Part shown: one piece after another, positions 7,744 to 17,119 of the stretch
How positions within the stretch are numbered: the stretch's first letter is position 1
How the letters are laid out: each line of letters begins with the position of its first letter
Assembly (NCBI RefSeq): GCF_900184685.1
Contig: NZ_FXXL01000007.1
Location: 1,054,001 to 1,118,000 of the forward strand
Direction: 5' to 3'
Length of the DNA stretch: 64,000 nucleotides
Source: Butyricimonas sp. Marseille-P3923
Lineage (GTDB): Bacteria; Bacteroidota; Bacteroidia; Bacteroidales; Marinifilaceae
Program-made: the position numbers and the translations under genes
The notes under the pieces: generated by a model
Seen by the model: only the letters and a program-made list of their open reading frames with translations
The model's database searches: none
What the model was told of the DNA's origin: nothing

Positions 7744-7834
7744 GTTTATAAGGTTTATAAAGTTTATAAGGTTTATAAAGTTCATGGTATCTTAATAGAC
7801 TTTATGAACTTTATAAACCTTATGAACTTTATGA
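7744..7834. repeat. two complementary 9-bp repeat arrays between lipA and lipB
   Basis: From 7744 four units of GTTTATAAR follow each other (GTTTATAAG and GTTTATAAA alternating). From 7799 four units of the complementary form ACTTTATGA/ACTTTATAA/ACCTTATGA follow. The two arms can pair to form one long hairpin in the lipA-lipB spacer. Similar arrays occur at 19902-19937 and 21646-21681. Confidence 0.7.
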
Positions 7835-7836
7835 AC

Positions 7837-8691
7837 TCATTTTACATGCTTCTCCGCGTGATAACTCGACCGCACCAACGGACCGCTCTCCACGTGGCGG
7901 AATCCCTTTTCCAGCCCGATACGCCCGTACTCCTCGAAAATCTCCGGGGTCACGTACTCTTTCACTTCCAAGTTCGCGGATGTCGGCTGGAGGTATTGCC
8001 CGATGGTCATCACCTTGCATCCCGCGGCACGCAAATCGTCCATCGTCTGTAATATCTCCTCCCGCGTTTCTCCCAACCCCAGCATAATACCCGACTTGGA
8101 CACGATTCCCGACTCGCTCACCTGACGGATCACTTCCAGCGAGATATCATATTTCGCGCGGCTCCGCACGCTATCCGACAATCGCCGCACGGTTTCCAGA
8201 TTATGGGATATTACCTCCGGACGGACGTCTATTACCTGTTGCACCAGTTCCCGCCGTCCTTGAAAGTCGGGGATCAAAACTTCCATCGTCGTGTTCGGGT
8301 TCTCCCTCTTCACGGCTTCGATCACCCGCACCCAATGCCCCGCGCCCAAATCTTCGAGATCATCGCGATCCACCGAGGTTATCACGGCATGTTTCAATTC
8401 CAGCAACTTCACGGAGTTGGCTATATTCTCCGGTTCCCGCGGGTCAAGCGGAGCCGGACGCCCTGTCGCCACGTTGCAGAATTTACACGAACGCGTACAC
8501 ACGTCGCCACCGATCATGAACGTGGCTGTACCCGCTCCCCAGCATTCCCCTTGGTTCGGGCACATCCCGCTCGTGCAAATCGTGTGCAAGTTATGTCCTC
8601 GCACGATGTTTAAAACTCCCGTGGACAACTGTCCCATCGGTAACTTAATTTTCAACCATTCCGGTTTACGTCTATTATTACAACAAGCCAT
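7837..8691 (-). CDS. lipA: lipoyl synthase LipA (radical SAM)
   Basis: The 284-residue protein inserts two sulfurs into protein-bound octanoyl groups. Both iron-sulfur motifs are intact: the auxiliary cluster cysteines at 39, 44 and 50 (CTSGMCPNQGEC) and the radical SAM triad at 65, 69 and 72 (CTRSCKFC). The conserved C-terminal RSSYHAE motif is present. It is the first gene of a lipA-lipB pair. A minus-strand TATATTCG box at 8718-8725 is a likely -7 promoter element about 30 bp before the start. Confidence 0.97.
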   Translation of the reverse strand: MACCNNRRKPEWLKIKLPMGQLSTGVLNIVRGHNLHTICTSGMCPNQGECWGAGTATFMIGGDVCTRSCKFCNVATGRPAPLDPREPENIANSVKLLELKHAVITSVDRDDLEDLGAGHWVRVIEAVKRENPNTTMEVLIPDFQGRRELVQQVIDVRPEVISHNLETVRRLSDSVRSRAKYDISLEVIRQVSESGIVSKSGIMLGLGETREEILQTMDDLRAAGCKVMTIGQYLQPTSANLEVKEYVTPEIFEEYGRIGLEKGFRHVESGPLVRSSYHAEKHVK

Positions 8692-8859
8692 AACGCTTTA
8701 TTTTTTACAATCAAACGCGAATATACTTTTTTTTCTCCTCCCAACGCAACCTTTTTATATTTCCTGCATCTATTGAATGTGACTAAGTAATAAAAATGGG
8801 TTATAAAAAAGTGGACTCACGAAGTAGTTCCAATTTTAGGGTTAGTAGTAAATAGTGGT

Positions 8860-8888
8860 AAAAAGGGTGTGTTAAACACACCCTTTTT
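8860..8888 (-). terminator. Rho-independent terminator of the exporter operon
   Basis: A 14-bp perfect stem (AAAAAGGGTGTGTT and its complement) sits directly at the stop codon of the TolC-type gene and ends in a T run on the minus strand. The A/T-rich outer stem would let it work in both directions, also shielding the lipA promoter side. Confidence 0.85.
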
Positions 8889-10210
8889 TATTCCAAGACA
8901 ATCGGTATCCCCTTGTAATAATCCAATATCTTCAACCGGAAGAGATAGTCGTACTTCGCTTGAATACGATCGGAAACGGCTTTTTGCAAAAGCGTTTTGA
9001 CCTCGTTAAATTCAACCCCGGTAGCCTTGCCTTCCTCGTATTTCCGCTCCGTGAGGCGATAGGATTCCTCGGCAGCTTCCACGGCGGTGGCACTGGAGAG
9101 GTAAGTGGATTGGGCGGCAATGGCACTATAATAGGCTTGTTGTATCTCCTTGAACAGAGCTTTCTTGGCGGCATCGAGCATAAACGATTGATTCTGCATC
9201 TGCAAACGGGCACTCTTTACCTTGTCACGCGTTTCCATACGGTTGAAAATAGGAATGGTCAGCGTGAAACCGAACGATTTGTTCATGTTGTTGGTGAACT
9301 GGCTGCTGAACGAGGGGCTGTCGAAGTTCGCCACGGTGTAGTAGCCCGTGGTAATCCCGGCAGCAAATTCCAACTGCGGGTACAAGGCACTTTGGGCAAT
9401 ACGGATACTCCGTTCGGCTCCCGCCACGCGATGTTGAGCGGCACGCACGATAGGTTTCGACACGACGGCAATATCGTAAATATCCTGTGGCGGGGTGAGC
9501 AACTCGAACGTGGGCTCCATATCGGGAGCGACAATAGCGAACAGCTCCGGCGAAGGCAGTTCCAGTATCTGGCTAAGATCGAGCAGGGCGAGTTTACGAT
9601 TGTTCTCCGCTTGAACGGCAGTCACCCGATCTTGTGCCAAGCGGGATTTCGTTTCATAGAACGCTGACGTGGAAACTTTGCCCACCTCGTGCAGGCGTTT
9701 CATCCGGTGGTGCTGCGCCTCGCTCACTTTTAACTGCGCGGCGGCAACCTTGCTGATTTCCTCCGCGAAAAGAACTTGCAGGAAAAGGGATGTGACCTGC
9801 ATACTGACATCTTCACGCGCTTTTTTGAGGTCTTCCATCGCGGCATCGAGGTTGAGTTTCGCCAACGCTATATTATGAGTAATCTGCATCCCGGAGAAAA
9901 GGGACACGCTGGTTGCCGCCTCGAAACTGGTATTACGGGTGTTACGGTCGAAATAGGTGTTATCCAGCGGGGACGCCACACGCCCATAGCTGAACGACTG
10001 TCCCGCCCTCGCCCCCAAGTTCGGCAGGCGGCGGAATTTGGCGGTATGAACTTCTATCTCTTGACGGTCGAGGGCAATCTCCCGTTGTTTGATCTCGATA
10101 TTGTTGTCAAGGGCGTGTTCGACACATTGGCGGAGTGACCATTTTTCTTGTGCCCCCGCCCCGAGGCTGACCAGCATCGCCACGATTACAAATTTCGCTT
10201 TCATCATCAT
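8888..10210 (-). CDS. TolC family outer-membrane efflux protein
   Basis: The 440-residue product has a signal peptide (MMMKAKFVIVAMLVSLGAGAQ) and two similar long alpha-helical/beta halves. Examples are WSLRQCVEHALDNNIEIKQ at the start and the SYRLTERKYEEGKATGVEFNE repeat near the end, both diagnostic of the outer membrane efflux protein family. As a trimer it would form the outer-membrane channel of the exporter encoded by the four genes before it. Its start overlaps the stop of the adaptor gene by four bases (ATGA), indicating translational coupling. It is the last gene of the operon. Confidence 0.95.
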   Translation of the reverse strand: MMMKAKFVIVAMLVSLGAGAQEKWSLRQCVEHALDNNIEIKQREIALDRQEIEVHTAKFRRLPNLGARAGQSFSYGRVASPLDNTYFDRNTRNTSFEAATSVSLFSGMQITHNIALAKLNLDAAMEDLKKAREDVSMQVTSLFLQVLFAEEISKVAAAQLKVSEAQHHRMKRLHEVGKVSTSAFYETKSRLAQDRVTAVQAENNRKLALLDLSQILELPSPELFAIVAPDMEPTFELLTPPQDIYDIAVVSKPIVRAAQHRVAGAERSIRIAQSALYPQLEFAAGITTGYYTVANFDSPSFSSQFTNNMNKSFGFTLTIPIFNRMETRDKVKSARLQMQNQSFMLDAAKKALFKEIQQAYYSAIAAQSTYLSSATAVEAAEESYRLTERKYEEGKATGVEFNEVKTLLQKAVSDRIQAKYDYLFRLKILDYYKGIPIVLE

Positions 10211-11310
10211 AGTGTGTTCGTTTTTTCGGTGCCGCGCACTTTATCGTCGGCGGTGATACCCTCTTTTACCTCTATCTTGATTCCGTCGCTGATGCCCAGC
10301 GTGACGGGACGACGCTCGAATACCTGATCGGGACGCGTACCGGTAAGGACATGAACGTAGTTTTTACCGTCCTTGAATTCCACGCAACTTTCCGGCACGG
10401 TCAGCACCCGCGGCGACCGCTGTAACACGATCTCGGCGTTGGCACTGTACCCGGAGCGTATGTAAACGGAATCGGGTATGGTGATAGCGGCTTTAATCTC
10501 GAAGAGGTTAGCCCCGTTTTCCTCCCTTGCGCGCGGGGATATGTACTCCAGACAGGCGTCAAACTGCATATCCTGCAAGGCACCGATCGTGAGCTTGATA
10601 GGCATCCCCTCGTGAACGCGTCCGACCTCGGTTTCATCAATCTTTCCCTTGAAGATCAAGTCACTCATGTTCGCCACGATAGCGATAGTGGTTCCGTCGT
10701 TGAAAGTGTTGCTCATGATCACGGAATTACCGACTTTCACGGGGACGTCGAGAATCAACCCGTCGATCGTGGAACGAATCATAGTGTTGCTCGCCGAGGC
10801 ACTCTTGCGGGAGATACCGTCACGCACGATATCAAGGGCATCGGCGGCGGTTTCCTTCTCCTCTTTGGATTGCGACAGGGCAACCTCGCATTTCTCGAAC
10901 TCCTCTTTACTGATCAGGTCGTCCTTGTACAGCGTCTTCATGCGCTCGAACTCCTGCACCGCCTGCCTGTAATTGATGTCGGAAATACGCAGGCGGCTCT
11001 CGGCGGCACTCAACTGTCCCATTTCGGGGATTACTTTCACTTTGGCAATCACTTCCCCGGCACGGATCGGCTGCCCCGCTTCCTTGTAGACCTCGGCGAT
11101 GATACCCGATATCTGCGGCTTGATCAATACCTCGTTACGAGGCTCCACCTTACCCGTCGCCACCGTGTTTTTCTCCACGTCGGTGACAACGGGAGTGACT
11201 ATCTCGTACACCTTCTTTTTAGGTTGCGACTTCACGTACAGGAACCCGAACGTCCCGATAAATACAGCTACAATCAAAAGTAGCACAAAGATTTTAAAGA
11301 GCTTTTTCAT
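10207..11310 (-). CDS. HlyD/MacA-type periplasmic adaptor subunit
   Basis: The 367-residue protein has one N-terminal membrane anchor (residues about 4-26), a first lipoyl half (NEVLIKPQISGIIAEVYKEA), a coiled-coil hairpin of roughly 85 residues, a second lipoyl half (IRSTIDGLILDVPVKVGNSV) and a beta-barrel region. This is the usual membrane-fusion-protein order. It would bridge the MacB-like permeases and the TolC channel. The gene overlaps the TolC gene by four bases and is separated from the preceding permease by a 247-bp spacer filled with repeats. Confidence 0.95.
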   Translation of the reverse strand: MKKLFKIFVLLLIVAVFIGTFGFLYVKSQPKKKVYEIVTPVVTDVEKNTVATGKVEPRNEVLIKPQISGIIAEVYKEAGQPIRAGEVIAKVKVIPEMGQLSAAESRLRISDINYRQAVQEFERMKTLYKDDLISKEEFEKCEVALSQSKEEKETAADALDIVRDGISRKSASASNTMIRSTIDGLILDVPVKVGNSVIMSNTFNDGTTIAIVANMSDLIFKGKIDETEVGRVHEGMPIKLTIGALQDMQFDACLEYISPRAREENGANLFEIKAAITIPDSVYIRSGYSANAEIVLQRSPRVLTVPESCVEFKDGKNYVHVLTGTRPDQVFERRPVTLGISDGIKIEVKEGITADDKVRGTEKTNTL

Positions 11311-11410
11311 ATTTTAGATTTTAAATTTTAGATTTTAGATTTAAACTCCCTCCCGGCTTCGCCGTATTGAGCTATCGCTCGAACTGACTCTCGCTCGGTA
11401 ACGTGGAAAC

Positions 11411-11522
11411 AAGTTTCCCTCTATAAACAGAGGGAGAGCTTAGTTACTCACCGTCTTCGGTTACTATCACCAGCTCCTCCTCTGTTTATAGAGGAGGTGT
11501 CGGCAAAGCCGACGGAGGAGTT
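11411..11522. repeat. two hairpins of the GAGGAG family inside the exporter operon
   Basis: CCCTCT-ATAAAC-AGAGGG at 11417-11434 is followed by the larger CTCCTCCTCT/AGAGGAGG hairpin and its GACGGAGGAGTT tail at 11471-11522. The spacer 11311-11557 also carries 7-bp repeats of the TTTTAGA and TTTTCAA type. No gene is seen. Confidence 0.65.
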
Positions 11523-11557
11523 CATTTTCAATTTTCAATTCTCCATTTTCAATTGTT

Positions 11558-12817
11558 TCATTCTTCCCGAATCGCGTCGATCGGTTTTATATTCATGGCA
11601 CGGAACGCAGGAGCCAGTCCCGCGAGGCTGCCGAGCAATAACAGGATGAAGGTTGCACCGACGACCGTCCAGAACGAGATTTCAAAACCGGCATAATAGC
11701 CCTTGGCAGAAGTCACGCCGACGTTCATCAGTTCGAGGACGTAGACGGCAAGGGAAATACCCAGCATACCCGCCAGTCCGGTAAGCACCATGCTCTCGCT
11801 GATAACCTGCCCCATGATATCGTAAGGACGGGCGCCGATAGCACGCCGCACGCCAATCTCCCCGGTGCGCTCGCGCACGGTGATCATCATGATGTTGCTC
11901 ACCCCGATCACTCCCGCCAGCAAGGTTCCCAAGCCGACAATCCATATCAACAGGTCGATACCTATAAACAGGTTCTCGTACAACTTGTATAACTTCTCCG
12001 CATTTATAAGGAGTACCGCCTGCGCGTCATTCGGGGCAATCATGTGGTTCTGCTTGACGACGCGTTCCGCTGCCGACTCTATCGTCTGAATCTTCACGCC
12101 CGGCTTGCCCGTCATGGCAATAAGGTGTACCGAGTTGCCCGTCTGATAGGTATTCTGCATGGTCGTGAACGGCAGGATAACGGTTTCTTCGGCATTCCCG
12201 CCGATATTGATGTCGCTGTCGATCGTTTCGACCACGCCAATCACTTGGTAATACACGCCGTCCACGCGGATATACTTGCCCGTGGGATCTTCTCCCTTGG
12301 CAAACAGCGTTTCGTAAATACGAATACCGATCACGCAAACTTTACGCTGCTCGTTGACGTCGATGTCATTGAGAAAACGCCCGTACACGAGGGATTGATG
12401 CTCGATATTCTCGTAATCCTTCATCACGCCCTTGACTCCCCCGGTAAAAAACTTGTCTTCATACAATATATTATTATCCCCCCGACGACTGAAGAGCATC
12501 GGGACGATGTAAGCAATCTCCGGAATGTTGGAGCGCAGGATATCGACGTCTTTCACGTTGAGGCTCCAGTAACGTCCCTTGCGGAATCCCTTGTACGCCT
12601 CGCTTGTCGGGTGGGAACTGACAAAACAGGAGTTGGTGGCAAAACTGCTGAACGAACGCCCGATAAGTACCCGCATCCCGTTTCCCCCGCCAATCAGAAC
12701 GATCAACATGAATATCCCCCAGAATACCCCGAACGCTGTCAGTATGCTCCGTGTCTTGTTGCGGGTGATCGTCATCATGATCTCTTCCCAACGGTCTAAG
12801 TCTATTATATTTCTCAT
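11558..12817 (-). CDS. ABC transporter permease (MacB-like)
   Basis: The 419-residue protein has the MacB layout. An N-terminal membrane segment (about residues 20-45) is followed by a large periplasmic domain, and then three C-terminal membrane segments. The cytoplasmic loop GEIGVRRAIGARPYDI, with the characteristic ExGVRRAxGA pattern, lies in that last part. It lacks a fused ATPase, which is supplied by the separate gene at 14105. With the adjacent permease it probably forms a heterodimer. The starts and stops of the two permease genes are 2 bp apart. Confidence 0.93.
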   Translation of the reverse strand: MRNIIDLDRWEEIMMTITRNKTRSILTAFGVFWGIFMLIVLIGGGNGMRVLIGRSFSSFATNSCFVSSHPTSEAYKGFRKGRYWSLNVKDVDILRSNIPEIAYIVPMLFSRRGDNNILYEDKFFTGGVKGVMKDYENIEHQSLVYGRFLNDIDVNEQRKVCVIGIRIYETLFAKGEDPTGKYIRVDGVYYQVIGVVETIDSDINIGGNAEETVILPFTTMQNTYQTGNSVHLIAMTGKPGVKIQTIESAAERVVKQNHMIAPNDAQAVLLINAEKLYKLYENLFIGIDLLIWIVGLGTLLAGVIGVSNIMMITVRERTGEIGVRRAIGARPYDIMGQVISESMVLTGLAGMLGISLAVYVLELMNVGVTSAKGYYAGFEISFWTVVGATFILLLLGSLAGLAPAFRAMNIKPIDAIREE

Positions 12818-12819
12818 AG

Positions 12820-14094
12820 TTAATCGGCTCTAAGTGCTTCAATCGGTTTAATTTGTACCGCCTTGCGTGCCGGGAAGAATCCCGCCAGCGTGCCCGCGAT
12901 GACGAGCAGCACGATAAACGAAAGGGCGGTGCCCAATCCCACGGTGGGGTCTTTAAATATGGTAAATTGCAGGAAATCGGTAGACTCCGCCACGGCTTGG
13001 GCGTCAAACAGGCGGGCTCCCCATTCCGTGAGAGCGATACCGCCGACCATACCGATATACCCGAAGAAGGTCGTTATAATGATTGACTCAAGGATTATCA
13101 GCCACAGGATTGACGCCGGGGACGCACCCAAAGCCTTGCGGATACCAAATTCTTTCGTGCGTTCCTTGACGGTGATCAGCATGATGTTGCTCACCCCGAC
13201 CACACCGGAAAGCAACGTGAATATCCCGATCACCCAGATTGCGATCTGTATGATCTGTTGCGCATCAAGGAATTGCAGGAAAAACGTGAAACGGTTCCAC
13301 AGCCAGACAGCACTACGGTCGGTCGGGTCGAAACGGTGGTGCGCGGCAAGCACCTCCTTGTAGCTCTGCTCGAAAGCGTCGCCTTTCTCCCGTGTATCCA
13401 ACCCCTTGGTGGTAAATAGAATCTGGTCGATTTTGTCACCCTTGATATACACGTTTTGCGCCGTGGTAAAAGGGATAAAAGCGTCTTGGTCATTGCGTTC
13501 CTTATTCTGCACGTAGACTCCCACGACCTTGTAAGCGATGCCGTTCACGTTCACGTATTCCCCGACGGCGTTCCGTCCCTTGAACAGGGTTTCCGCCGTC
13601 CGCGGATGAATCACGATCACCTTGCGCCGTTCGTCGAGGTCTAATTTATTAATAAACCTGCCGTTATTCTCCGCTACCCGATACGGCTCGATTTCCACGT
13701 ACGAAGGCTCCACGCCGACAAGACTGCACACGACGTACTCGTCGCCCTTGGAGATCGTACGATTGTTCATCTTGAGGATAGCCCCCGCCACACCCACGTG
13801 CGCTGGGAACTTGGTTTCCGTGTTCAGCATATCGGTGTTATCAAGTTGTATCACCCTTCCTTTCTGCATCCCCTCGAAAGTCTTGCTCGTGCGGGAACCG
13901 TATACCTTGATGGAATTTGTCGCCCGATCGGCGAAGTTACTCTGGAAGCCATTCATCAGCCCATTGCCGGAACCGAGTAACACGATCAGCATAAATATTC
14001 CCCACGCGACGGAAAAGCCCGTGAGGAAGGTACGCAGCTTGTTCCTGCGAACGGTACTGATAATCTCGTACCAAATGTCGAATCTTATTTTCAT
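12820..14094 (-). CDS. ABC transporter permease (MacB-like)
   Basis: The 424-residue second permease has the same architecture as its neighbour: an N-terminal anchor (FLTGFSVAWGIFMLIVLLGS), a periplasmic domain and three C-terminal membrane helices with the loop KEFGIRKALGASPASI. It lies between the ATPase gene (10-bp gap) and the other permease. MacB-type systems use mechanotransmission to push substrates from the periplasm through TolC, exporting peptides, lipids or drugs. The substrate here is not indicated by the sequence. Confidence 0.93.
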   Translation of the reverse strand: MKIRFDIWYEIISTVRRNKLRTFLTGFSVAWGIFMLIVLLGSGNGLMNGFQSNFADRATNSIKVYGSRTSKTFEGMQKGRVIQLDNTDMLNTETKFPAHVGVAGAILKMNNRTISKGDEYVVCSLVGVEPSYVEIEPYRVAENNGRFINKLDLDERRKVIVIHPRTAETLFKGRNAVGEYVNVNGIAYKVVGVYVQNKERNDQDAFIPFTTAQNVYIKGDKIDQILFTTKGLDTREKGDAFEQSYKEVLAAHHRFDPTDRSAVWLWNRFTFFLQFLDAQQIIQIAIWVIGIFTLLSGVVGVSNIMLITVKERTKEFGIRKALGASPASILWLIILESIIITTFFGYIGMVGGIALTEWGARLFDAQAVAESTDFLQFTIFKDPTVGLGTALSFIVLLVIAGTLAGFFPARKAVQIKPIEALRAD

Positions 14095-14104
14095 GTCGTT
14101 CGGT

Positions 14105-14821
14105 TTATTTCATGAGATCCTCTTTGCCGAACACCAACACGTCGTGGTTACGGTTGTCTTCCACCGCTTCGATCACGCCGTCTTTAAGGCGGATAATCTT
14201 GTTTGTCCGGTTGGCAACGCCACTCTCGTGCGTCACGACGATAACCGTCATACCCGTGTCGTTGACCTCTTTCAATATGTCCATCACCTCGACCGACGTC
14301 TTGCTGTCCAATGCCCCCGTGGGTTCGTCGGCAAGAATGATGCGAGGCTGCGAGATCAACGCCCGCGCAATAGCCACACGCTGTTTCTGCCCCCCGGAAA
14401 GCTCGTTAGGCATGTGGTGCCCCCACTCCTTCAAGCCAAGACGGTCAAGATATTCCAACGCCAACGCATTACGCTTGCGACGGCTCACGTTCTGGTAGAA
14501 CAACGGAAGCGCCACGTTCTCCATGGCATTCTTGAAAGAGATCAAGTTAAAAGACTGGAAGATAAAGCCGATCATCCGGTTGCGGTATTCCGCCGCTCTC
14601 GTTTCGCTCAAGTCACGGATCAATACCTCGTTCAGGTAATACGCTCCCGTGTCGTAATTGTCGAGAATCCCCAGAATGTTGAGTAACGTGGATTTGCCGG
14701 AGCCGGACGAACCCATGATTGATACAAATTCCCCCCGCTTGATGTCGAGGTCTATGCCTTTCAGCACGTGCAACGGCGCACCGTTGTAATACGTTTTGTT
14801 TATGCCTTCTAAGTGAATCAT
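14105..14821 (-). CDS. ABC transporter ATP-binding protein (MacB/LolD type)
   Basis: The 238-residue ATPase has Walker A GSSGSGKS at 37-44, the signature LSGGQKQ at 141-147, Walker B IILADE at 161-166 and the switch histidine in VVTHES near 198. The class resembles LolD/MacB ATPases acting with FtsX-like permeases. It is the first gene of the operon ATPase-permease-permease-adaptor-TolC, a complete tripartite exporter spanning both membranes. Confidence 0.95.
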   Translation of the reverse strand: MIHLEGINKTYYNGAPLHVLKGIDLDIKRGEFVSIMGSSGSGKSTLLNILGILDNYDTGAYYLNEVLIRDLSETRAAEYRNRMIGFIFQSFNLISFKNAMENVALPLFYQNVSRRKRNALALEYLDRLGLKEWGHHMPNELSGGQKQRVAIARALISQPRIILADEPTGALDSKTSVEVMDILKEVNDTGMTVIVVTHESGVANRTNKIIRLKDGVIEAVEDNRNHDVLVFGKEDLMK

Positions 14822-15582
14822 CCCGTTAGTTGTTTAGTTTAGTGAATTGCTTTTTCTCATATACATACATTTTTTCTGAATAAATATTCGCACAACAATT
14901 AGCATTCCTTATCAATACACATGCCATTTTATCAAACAATTACATCTACAATTCGTGGATGTTTAAAATTTAACAACGATTCGACGGATTGTTAAAATTG
15001 CATATTCCAAGAACCGTCACACTCGTTAACGAATGGAATACGCATTCATGATGAAAAACGAAAAGGCAGGAAAATCGGGGTACAAGAAATTGAAAATTGA
15101 AAGTTGAAAATTGAAAATGATTACCGAAGTAAGACTGTAATTCAACTCTCCCTCTGTTTATAGAGGGAAACTGGCGAGTAAGAGAGAACAGACAGAGAGC
15201 TTGCTCGTTGTCTGTCGAACGAGAGCCAGTTCGAGACCGGTTTCCGGGCTCAATACCCCGAAGGGGGGAGGGAGTTTGTCGATTTAGTGATTCAGTGATT
15301 GCCGATTCCGTGATTAATGAAGCGTTGCTTATGCGGCTGGAATCATTCAATCTAAAATCACGAAATCACTGAATCAATAAACTCCTCCGTCTGCTTCGCA
15401 GCCACCTCCTCTATAAACAGAGGAGGAGCTGGAATACAGTCCCTAACGCAAATAATTAATTGGGTACTCGCCGAAAGCGAACAAATCATTTTCAATTTTC
15501 AACTTTCAATTTTCAATTGTCCGGCAACCCAATCCCTAATTTTAACGTATAAAAAGCGTATTTTATAAAAACTAAGGTACTC
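14822..15582. other. 761-bp gene-free region with repeats and hairpins
   Basis: This divergent spacer (ATPase to the left, symporter to the right) holds a CCCTCTGTTTATAGAGGG hairpin at 15150-15167 and a hairpin-plus-tail copy at 15381-15430. Runs of 7-bp units (TTGAAAA type) lie near 15090-15115 and 15489-15518. An open stretch at 14970-15350 (minus) covers these repeats and is not credible as a gene. Promoters for both flanking units must lie here, but I could not place them firmly. Confidence 0.6.
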
Positions 15583-16983
15583 ATGGAAACATTGAATAAT
15601 TGGATTATATCGGTAAATGACTTTATCTACACGTACATATTAATTGCCGCACTGATCATCATCGGGCTATATTTCACGTTCAAGAGTAAATTCGTGCAAT
15701 TTCGAAATATCCGCGAGATGTTCCGGTTGCTCGGTGATGGCATCGCGGGCGGTAGTCACAAGAACTCGGTTTCTTCCTTTCAGGCTTTCTGTATCGCAAC
15801 CGCTTCGCGGGTAGGCACGGGAAACCTCGCCGGGGTGGCAACAGCTCTCGCGCTCGGGGGCCCCGGGGCTATTTTCTGGATGTGGCTAATCGCTTTGGTG
15901 GGTTCTGCCTCCGCCTTTATCGAATCGACACTGGCACAGATATACAAGACGCAAGGCGAGCGGACGTATATCGGCGGTCCCGCTTTCTACATGGAACGGG
16001 GACTGAAAAAACGGTGGATGGGTATTCTCTTTGCCGTCATCATCACGATCACGTTCGGGTTGGTATTCAATTCCGTGCAAGCGAACACGGTGACTTTCGC
16101 CTTTAACGAAGTATTCCGGGTAAACCGCATGTGGTTCGGGATAATACTGACCGCACTCACCTTCCTCGTGATATTCGGGGGAATACACCGTATCGCCGTT
16201 ATCTCCGGGATACTCGTTCCGCTTATGGCTATCGCGTATATCCTGCTCGCCGTGTACATCTTGTTCACGCACCTCGGCACATTGCCGCACGTGGTCGGCA
16301 TGATATTCTCCAACGCTCTCGGTTTCGAGCAATTCGCCGGTGGCGGGCTTGGGGTTATCGTCATGCAAGGCATACGGCGGGGATTATTTTCCAACGAGGC
16401 TGGAATGGGTTCCGCGCCGAATGCCGCCGCTACCGCCGACGTGAGTCACCCGGCGAAGCAAGGATTGATACAGGCATTGAGCGTGTTTACCGACACGTTG
16501 ATTATATGCAGTTGTACCGCTTTCATCATCCTGCTCTCGGACGTGCCGCTGGATGGCTCGATAAAAGGCATTCAACTCACGCAAATGGCACTGACACACC
16601 AAATCGGAAGCGCGGGCGGACAATTTATCGCTATCGCCATACTGCTTTTCGCGTTCAGTTCCATTGTCGGCAATTACTCGTATTGCGAAACGAACCTGCT
16701 CTTTATCTCGAAGAACAAGAAATACCTGCAAATATACCGTATCGCCGTGGGTGGCATGGTGATGTTCGGTTCGATTGCCGCCCTCGATCTCGTGTGGAAT
16801 TTGGCGGACTTCGCTATGGCAATCATGACGATCATCAATCTCGCGGCTATCGTACTACTGGGTAAAGTCGCACTGAAAGCCTTGCAGGATTACCAGCGGC
16901 AACGCCGTATCAGCAAAAAAAACATTGTCTTTAAAGCATCTTCCATTCCCGAATTGAAAGATTCGACAAGTGAATGGGAATAA
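15583..16983 (+). CDS. alanine/glycine:sodium symporter (AGCS family)
   Basis: The 466-residue integral membrane protein has about eleven hydrophobic segments and the AGCS hallmarks: SSFQAFCIATASRVGTGNLAGVATAL near residue 65, GGPGAIFWMW, and RGLFSNEAGMGSAPNAAATAD around residue 266. It should import alanine or glycine with Na+ across the inner membrane. It appears monocistronic, with its own spacer on both sides. Substrate preference within the family cannot be read from sequence alone. Confidence 0.93.
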   Translation: METLNNWIISVNDFIYTYILIAALIIIGLYFTFKSKFVQFRNIREMFRLLGDGIAGGSHKNSVSSFQAFCIATASRVGTGNLAGVATALALGGPGAIFWMWLIALVGSASAFIESTLAQIYKTQGERTYIGGPAFYMERGLKKRWMGILFAVIITITFGLVFNSVQANTVTFAFNEVFRVNRMWFGIILTALTFLVIFGGIHRIAVISGILVPLMAIAYILLAVYILFTHLGTLPHVVGMIFSNALGFEQFAGGGLGVIVMQGIRRGLFSNEAGMGSAPNAAATADVSHPAKQGLIQALSVFTDTLIICSCTAFIILLSDVPLDGSIKGIQLTQMALTHQIGSAGGQFIAIAILLFAFSSIVGNYSYCETNLLFISKNKKYLQIYRIAVGGMVMFGSIAALDLVWNLADFAMAIMTIINLAAIVLLGKVALKALQDYQRQRRISKKNIVFKASSIPELKDSTSEWE

Positions 16984-16998
16984 AAACAATTTTTTTCT

Positions 16999-17006
16999 TA
17001 ACTTTG
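16999..17006 (+). promoter_or_regulatory. -7 box for the DEAD-box helicase gene
   Basis: TAACTTTG matches TAnnTTTG and is followed by a leader of about 110 nt before the start at 17120. No TTG is found at the expected -33 distance, so it is a partial match. Long 5' leaders are common for cold-regulated helicase genes, but that is only a suggestion here. Confidence 0.45.
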
Positions 17007-17119
17007 CATCAACAAGATGGAAAGGTTAAACGTGACAAGCGACACAGAAATATCCGGATTGCCGCGGCCTCTCGAGGGACACGAGAGCGCACTTTAAAAC
17101 ATAGAAAGAGTTAAAAAAG

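Noticed and set aside
14970-15350. Open frame of 126 codons (minus strand) in the gap before the symporter
   Set aside because: It translates the hairpin and 7-bp repeats (runs such as FQFSTFNFQF), which occur in other spacers in other frames.
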